Source of the DNA: Morchella semilibera | Lineage: Eukaryota > Ascomycota > Pezizomycetes > Pezizales > Morchellaceae | DNA: 64,000 nt | Direction: 5' to 3' | Assembly (NCBI GenBank): GCA_009192285.1 | Contig: WBVU01000003.1 | Span: forward strand, 5,425,973-5,489,972 | Shown here: positions 58,701-64,000 of the stretch, in pieces | Position numbering within the stretch: the first letter of the stretch is position 1 | Layout: each line of letters starts with the position of its first letter | Program-made: the position numbers and the translations under genes | The notes under the pieces: model-generated | Database searches by the model: none | What the model was told of the DNA's origin: nothing | Seen by the model: the letters and a program-made list of their open reading frames with translations, nothing else

Positions 58701-61700
58701 CGGATGTTCAAACGAATAAGTAGCCAGGCCAAGTCAATGAAGGCTCTCGCCCACCGTGCGTTGTGCTGGTTAATTACTTCGAAAAGAGCATTATCAATGA
58801 AAGAACTGGCGGTAGCTGTCGCCATCGAGTCTACAACTGATTGGGCCGGGGTGGTTAATCATGAGAATATGTATTCAGAAAAGACTATCCTGAATTCTTG
58901 TTGCGGATTCATTATTAATGAGTGCGGGACAGTGAGACCAATTCATTTTACTGTGCAAGAGTTTCTAAAAGAGAAAACTTTGGAAATACACGAGGGTGTC
59001 ACCGGGAATATCTTTGTTACAACGAGTTTACTCAAATCTCTGCTGATTACTGATTTTAAATGTCAATTTATAAAGTCTCCTAGGGGCCGATTTGGACAAG
59101 GACCGAGATCAAGGTTACATCTCAATGCGACGGGCCTTCATAATCTTTTAGAATACTCATGCACATTTCTCAACCAGCACTTAAATGATCTTCATCCATT
59201 ATCTGAAAGCGTGCTCCGCCTTGTTAAAGGACTGCTAGAAGAGGGGAGAGGGATCCTTCGGTGGGTAATGCTTGAGGTATTCAGGTCTCAAGGGAAGACG
59301 AGCGCTAGAGAAGTGTTGACCGAAATGGAATCGAGAGTGAATTTCCAGCGGTCTACATACCACAGCGTTACGCCCCGGCCCGGGGGTTCCAGAGACGGGT
59401 CTACCGCTGCAGGCCCCTACTCGGCGCCCTATTATAGGATACCGTCTGGTGGGGGTCAGGTCCGCTACGTACATCAAAAGGGCCCGCTCGACTCCGACGA
59501 TGGCCGCAACATGCAGAACCCGACCGAGAGACAACTCAACCCGAGAGTTACCCCATTGATTTTACTATCTAGTCTTAATTTGTTATCTCTATATTTCCAC
59601 CTCTACTCGAAGCCAGTCGATGTGATACAGCTGAATGAGGTCTTACACCAAGTCGTACGCAATGGGTCTGTGTCGGCAGTTAAGGAACTACTCAATCGTG
59701 GGTGTGATATTGAGTTCCCGGACGCTAAAAAGAACTCTCCGCTACTCACTGCGGTAATGAGTGGATGTGAGGAGGTAGCCATGTTTCTGATTGCTGAGGG
59801 AGCGAATGTACACCAATCCGATAAATCAGCGGGCATGTCTGCCTTATATCACGCCTATAAAAATGGTATGGTCGACACGGCCAAGGCCATTATTAATAGC
59901 GGCACAAATGCAAATGTACGTAAATAAAGGATGTATATTCCTTTGAACACATCTCATCTGACCAGCACTTACATGAAAGTGTTTGCTAATATCCATCGGT
60001 TCAACATCTATAAGTCTCTGGAGGCAGTGCGTAGGAATTACGGTATCGCTCTCTTGGGAGCGGTTAAGCAGAAAGAGCTAGTGACGGTCAGGGCCCTCAT
60101 AGAAGCTGGTGCCGATGTGAATATTGTAGATGAAAGAGAACGTAGGGCCGCTCTTTCGCCAGCAGCTGAGCAGAAGGATATATACTGACGTTTAACACCC
60201 TCATAGTAACCACTCTCTCCCTAGCAGTTGAGCAGGGGGACATAGCGATGGTCAAAACCCTCATAAAAGCCGGGGCCGATGTCAACGTCCGGGGTAGATA
60301 CTACGGTACCGTTCTGGCGGAAGCGATTTATAGGCGGAGTCCCCGAGAGATCGTCCAAGCACTCAAGAAAGCCGGGGCCATTACCAAGGTTCAGATTGGT
60401 CCGTACGACATAAATGTCCAGGAAAGAACCTTCAGAGGATGTGTAGAGGCTATCAGAGTACTCCTGGAGGCCGGGGCCCAGGTCATTAACCGGAGCGATA
60501 AAAATGGTGCCGTTCTGCAGGCAGCGATTGGTAATGACCGCTCTCTAGAGGGCATCCAAATGCTCGTGGAGTCTAGGGCCCATGTTAAGATCCGGGGTGA
60601 GAATTACGGTATCGCTCTCTTTGAAGCACTTAGGTGGGATTCCCCATTGGTCATTAAAGTCATCATAGAAGCCGGGGCCGATGTCAATATCCAGTGTGTT
60701 AACGATCGTACTGCTCTGCATGTAGCGATTGCGCTGAACTGCTCCATTGGGACCGTCAAAGTACTCCTGCACGGCGGGGCTGGTCCTAATCTCCGCAGTA
60801 GAAAGTGTGGCACTGCATTGCAAGCAGCGGTTGGGCTAGGCCGCCCTATAGAGATCATTAAACTACTCCTGAAGAGTGGTGCAAATGTCAATATTCAGGG
60901 GGGTATTTATGGTACCGCTCTGCACGCAGCGATTGTGACGGGTCGCTCCATAGAGATTATAAAAACACTTCTAGAAGCCGGAGCCAATGTCAATATCCAG
61001 AGCGGTTATTATGGTACCGCTCTCTTTGAGGCGGTTAAGCGGAACTCTACAGCGATTGTCAAAGCCATCATAGAGGCCGGGGCCGATGTCAATATCGAGT
61101 ATTGCAAGTATGGTACAGCTCTGCAAGAAGCGATTATTGGGGGCCACTCCACAGAGATCATTAGGACACTCCTAGATGCCGGGGCCGATGCGAATATCCA
61201 GGGGAGTAAGAATGGCACCGCTCTACACATAGCGATTGTGCTTGGCCGCCCCATGGAGATCATCAAAGTACTCTTGGAAGCCAGAGCCGATGTCAATATC
61301 CAGAGCGGTTATTATGGTACCGCTCTCTTTGAGGCGGTTAAGCGGAACTCTACAGCGATTGTCAAAGCCATCATAGAAGCCGGAGCCGATGTCAATATCG
61401 GGTATTGCAAGTATGGTACAGCTCTGCAAAAAGCGATTATTGGGGGCCACTCCATAGAGATCATTAGGACACTCCTGGATGCCGGGGCCGATGCGAATAT
61501 CCAGGGGGGTAAGAATGGCACCGTTCTACAAACAGCGATTGTGCTAGGCCGCCCCATGGAGATCATCAAAGCACTCTTGGAAGCCGGAGCCGATGTCAAG
61601 ATCCAGGGAGGTTTTTATGGTACTGCTCTACACGCAGCGATCGCGCAGGGTCGCTCCATAGAGGATGTCAAAGCACTCTTGGAGGCCGGAGCCGACGTCA

Positions 61701-62131
61701 ATACCCAGGGTAATTCGTATTTTGGTACCGCTCTTCAGCTTGCGGCCTCCAACGGTGCGGTAGAGATCGTCAAAGTTCTCATTGAAGCTGGGGCCAATGT
61801 CAATATAAAAGGTGGCCGGCATGGAACCGCTCTCCGGGCAGCAGTCCTGTGTGGCGCAACACAGGTTGTCAAAGCACTCTTAAAGGCTGGGGCCCATGAC
61901 AATATCCAGGACGGCTTCTTTTATGGTACAGCCCTCCAGCTTGCGACCTCGAACGGCGCGGTAGAGACCGTCAAGGTTTTCATTGAATCTGGGGCCAATG
62001 TCAATATAAAAAGTATGTGTGGTACCGCTCTGCAGGTGGCTCATGCGGGTTATCAACCGGGGGGGAAAGAGATTATCAGAATTCTCCTGGAAGCCGGTGC
62101 AATTGATGTTGATTGTAATGAATCGCATTAG
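55715..62131 (+). CDS. NLR-like receptor: alpha/beta hydrolase, NACHT NTPase, ankyrin repeats
   Basis: Hand-spliced into 11 exons: 55715-56019, 56075-56351, 56451-56504, 56719-56994, 57058-57262, 57344-57805, 57854-57878, 57960-58541, 58592-59919, 60028-60141 and 60225-62131. Phases agree throughout, giving about 1,844 residues. Residues 1-100 are an N-terminal domain typical of this class. Residues 110-372 are an alpha/beta hydrolase (IIALSGLNGHAYGSW; nucleophile Ser in ALIGHSFGG, about 204; FFATPHRG; His in AEGDHSTL, about 344). Residues 515-730 are a NACHT domain with Walker A GNPGVGKS (525-532) and Walker B VFVVIDALDEC (624-634). After a helical region (AHRALCWLITSKRALSMKEL) and a disordered linker come about 20 ankyrin repeats (1080 to the end). 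Such STAND proteins act in the cytosol: ligand binding to the repeats triggers NTP-driven assembly and the N-terminal effector fires, usually in non-self recognition or programmed cell death. Ligand and effector activity here are unknown. The exon 10-11 join is the least certain. Confidence 0.8.
57879..57959 (+). other. NLR intron with long poly-C tract
   Basis: An 81-nt intron, donor GTTAGT, acceptor AAGTAG, directly after the microexon that encodes the Walker A motif. It holds about 20 C interrupted by one G and followed by GGGG. Splicing it out joins GKSVLT to STLLEDITTQYENEKAVGI, the expected continuation of the NACHT domain. If retained, the C tract shifts frame and stops follow, which would abolish the protein. 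Confidence 0.7.
61001..61606 (+). repeat. 303-bp tandem duplication of three ankyrin repeats
   Basis: 61001-61303 and 61304-61606 are two copies of one 303-bp unit (101 codons, three ankyrin repeats). I count about 14 differences, so about 95% identity. The unit starts AGCGGTTATTATGGTACCGC in both copies. About ten of the differences change an amino acid and four are silent. The surrounding repeats are clearly related but much more diverged. Confidence 0.85.
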
Positions 62132-64000
62132 AGAAAGCGTTGAAGGATGAGCTAAGGCTAAGGGTAATTTTGGGGCGGGGCAGATACGAACGTACCTTTT
62201 GGTGCACGTATCCTGTACCTGTATGTAGAAACGGGAGTGTGTTTTGTGTCCTTTGTGCATGTGTTTTCTTTTTTCTTTCTTTTCCTTCTTTTTTTCCCTT
62301 TGGGGGGATCCGGGAAGGGGCGTATGGCCATATATATAGGTCGATCTGAAGCCCGGTGATATACTTGGAGTAGGCATAGATATTGCATGAGTGAAGAGAG
62401 CCTGGGGCATTCTATAGTAAGATTGATCGTTAGATCTTATTTCTCATCCTCGCCTAGCTATTAAATACATGTATATATATGCCTCCCCCCTCCCCCTCTT
62501 CTGGCCATTATCATCACCCTCCCCATCATTATCATCATCACCATATATATGCATCACAACTGCCCACCATAACCATCAATAGTACCAAGGAGGCTAATCT
62601 ATCGTAAGTATTAGTTATCCCCCACGTACTACATGTAACAACGGTAGTAGATAGCAGCAGCAACGGTAGTGGTAGGAGCGGTAATGGTGGAGAAGATTAA
62701 TTATAGATCTAGACCCAATCATACTAGACACACCTATTCAATTCAACACGACAGCATCCTTTAAGTACGACAAAGATATCCTTGAACTAGATCTGCCGGA
62801 GGTTCCGGGGGATGCATGCAGCTATAGTTCTGTCTGAATCTAGATACCGAGATGCATATGGCTGGATTTAGAGATATTACAGCCGAATTATATTGGAGGG
62901 TAATCTACCTATGCAGGTGGTAATAATTAATTATAACAGCTTCAGGGTCCATGAGAGACTAGTTGAGAGTAGAATACGATACTTTAAACCAGTGCTGTAC
63001 TTCGGATAATTATAAGAGGCGCCAAGGGCATTCAACCCCCTGCAATATGGGAGATATTTCTTGGGTCCTGATATAGGGCTGAGATTAAGGTGGCCCGTAA
63101 GGCGCCAAGCCATATATTCGCGAGTCAAGACATGAGGTATCACTCGAGTTTGACAACTGGGCTGTGGAACTTTTTTTTTTGTATGCACTTTATAGCTATG
63201 AAAATATGCTGAGGTGGGATTAAAACTTCTAAATGAGAAAAGCCGTGCTCGAATGTCTACAAGAAGCGCCTAGGCGGTTAAGGTAGTGTACCAGACCCTG
63301 TAACGTAACCCGACGTACCCAAAAATCCTTAATTTTCGACTCAAAGGACAGCTCATTATTAATCGTACGGTTACCAGGGGAGTTGGTCATATTTCGCGGG
63401 GTTGCCCAGAGTCGATCGAGGAATTTGTACTGCTCCGGGTGTTGTTGCTTCAACGTCAAGTTATTCGGAGCGTGGACAATTGTATATCACTCCGTCAATT
63501 CTCGAAGTCATTTCAATACAGATAGTATTGAAATATATTCTACTTTAGAGCACGGGATTAATGATACTAACACAGTTCCGGGAGGGCCCTAGGTCACTAG
63601 TATGAGTATATATATCTGAAGGAGAGGGAGAAAGAGGGAAGGAGATAATGGAGGATTAGGAGACGATGGAGAAAGAACTAAGAAACTTAATGTCTTATTC
63701 CCATCGGATTTTGTGGCTGTATAGAAGGACGATGATTCTTATGACCCGTATGTATCTATCAAGAAATGGAGAGAGGTTTTTTTCTAGAGATGTCAACAAG
63801 CTAGCCGTCAAGGACCTACATAGATATTATACGAGTCGCGAATATCCCCTGTATCGTTTCTTGGCTCCCTCGGCCATGGATATCACACAATATAAGGATT
63901 TTCTGGATAGACAGTATGAAATGTGACTATTTGATCATGATCTAATACTGATAAAGCAGTGTATATGGTTAAACTGCATTTCTGCGAATAATATATATAG
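62132..64000. other. Gene-free right end
   Basis: No supported gene. T-rich and CCTC-rich DNA follows the NLR-like gene, with a CAT/ATC run near 62515-62545. Open frames include one of 86 codons at 63666-63926 (plus), rich in Arg and Tyr, with no recognised domain and no upstream exon that I can join to it. It could be the exon of a gene running off the window, but nothing proves it. Confidence 0.5.

Noticed and set aside
60545-61822. Several minus-strand open frames across the ankyrin repeats
   Set aside because: They repeat with the same 33-34 codon period as the plus-strand ankyrin units and are antisense shadows.
63666-63926. Open frame of 86 codons near the right edge
   Set aside because: No recognised motif and no upstream exon could be joined; left as a possibility only.

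Overview
The window looks like gene-poor nuclear DNA from a filamentous ascomycete. The evidence is short GT-AG introns (about 45-120 nt) with CTAAC/CTGAC-like branch sites, a fungal MARVEL protein, F-box/ankyrin proteins, a NACHT-ankyrin (NLR-like) receptor, an S28 peptidase and dispersed single 5S rRNA genes. Low gene density and many small non-autonomous repeats would fit Pezizomycetes (truffle/morel relatives), but that placement is a guess from architecture, not a database match.

Layout. 1-6.7 kb: no convincing gene, repeat copies only. 6.7-7.5 kb: a three-exon gene for a small basic protein of unknown function. 7.5-18 kb: intergenic, with hairpin elements and MITEs. 18.1-19.1 kb: MARVEL-domain membrane protein (minus). 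19-28 kb: intergenic with retroposon footprints. 28.0-29.0 kb: secreted His-brace (LPMO-like) protein. 29-36.5 kb: intergenic. 36.5-38.7 kb: S28 serine peptidase with a likely GPI anchor and a one-base phase problem at intron 1. 38.7-48.1 kb: two 5S rRNA genes, then a long microsatellite-rich stretch leading into an unknown two-exon gene (48.1-49.0 kb). 51.2-54.0 kb: two divergent-function F-box genes, both minus, one with an apparent one-base frameshift, the other with ankyrin repeats. 55.7-62.1 kb: a large NLR-like gene that can be read through 11 exons as one protein of about 1,844 residues: N-terminal domain, alpha/beta hydrolase, NACHT NTPase, and about 20 ankyrin repeats. 62.1-64 kb: no supported gene.

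The most interesting biology is at the right end and in the intergenic DNA. The NLR-like gene has an internal 303-bp tandem duplication of three ankyrin repeats in which most differences change amino acids, a 25-nt microexon carrying the Walker A motif, and an intron that still contains a decayed ankyrin segment. Intergenic DNA carries at least six small families of non-autonomous repeats, including six tiny insertions with a poly(A) (or poly(T)) end bracketed by 11-15 bp direct repeats; five share a similar 3' end and look like 5'-truncated copies of one LINE/SINE-type element. The palindrome TACATGTA is strikingly frequent between genes and was not seen in exons.

All gene models were spliced by hand from reading frame and splice signals; no alignment or search was run.
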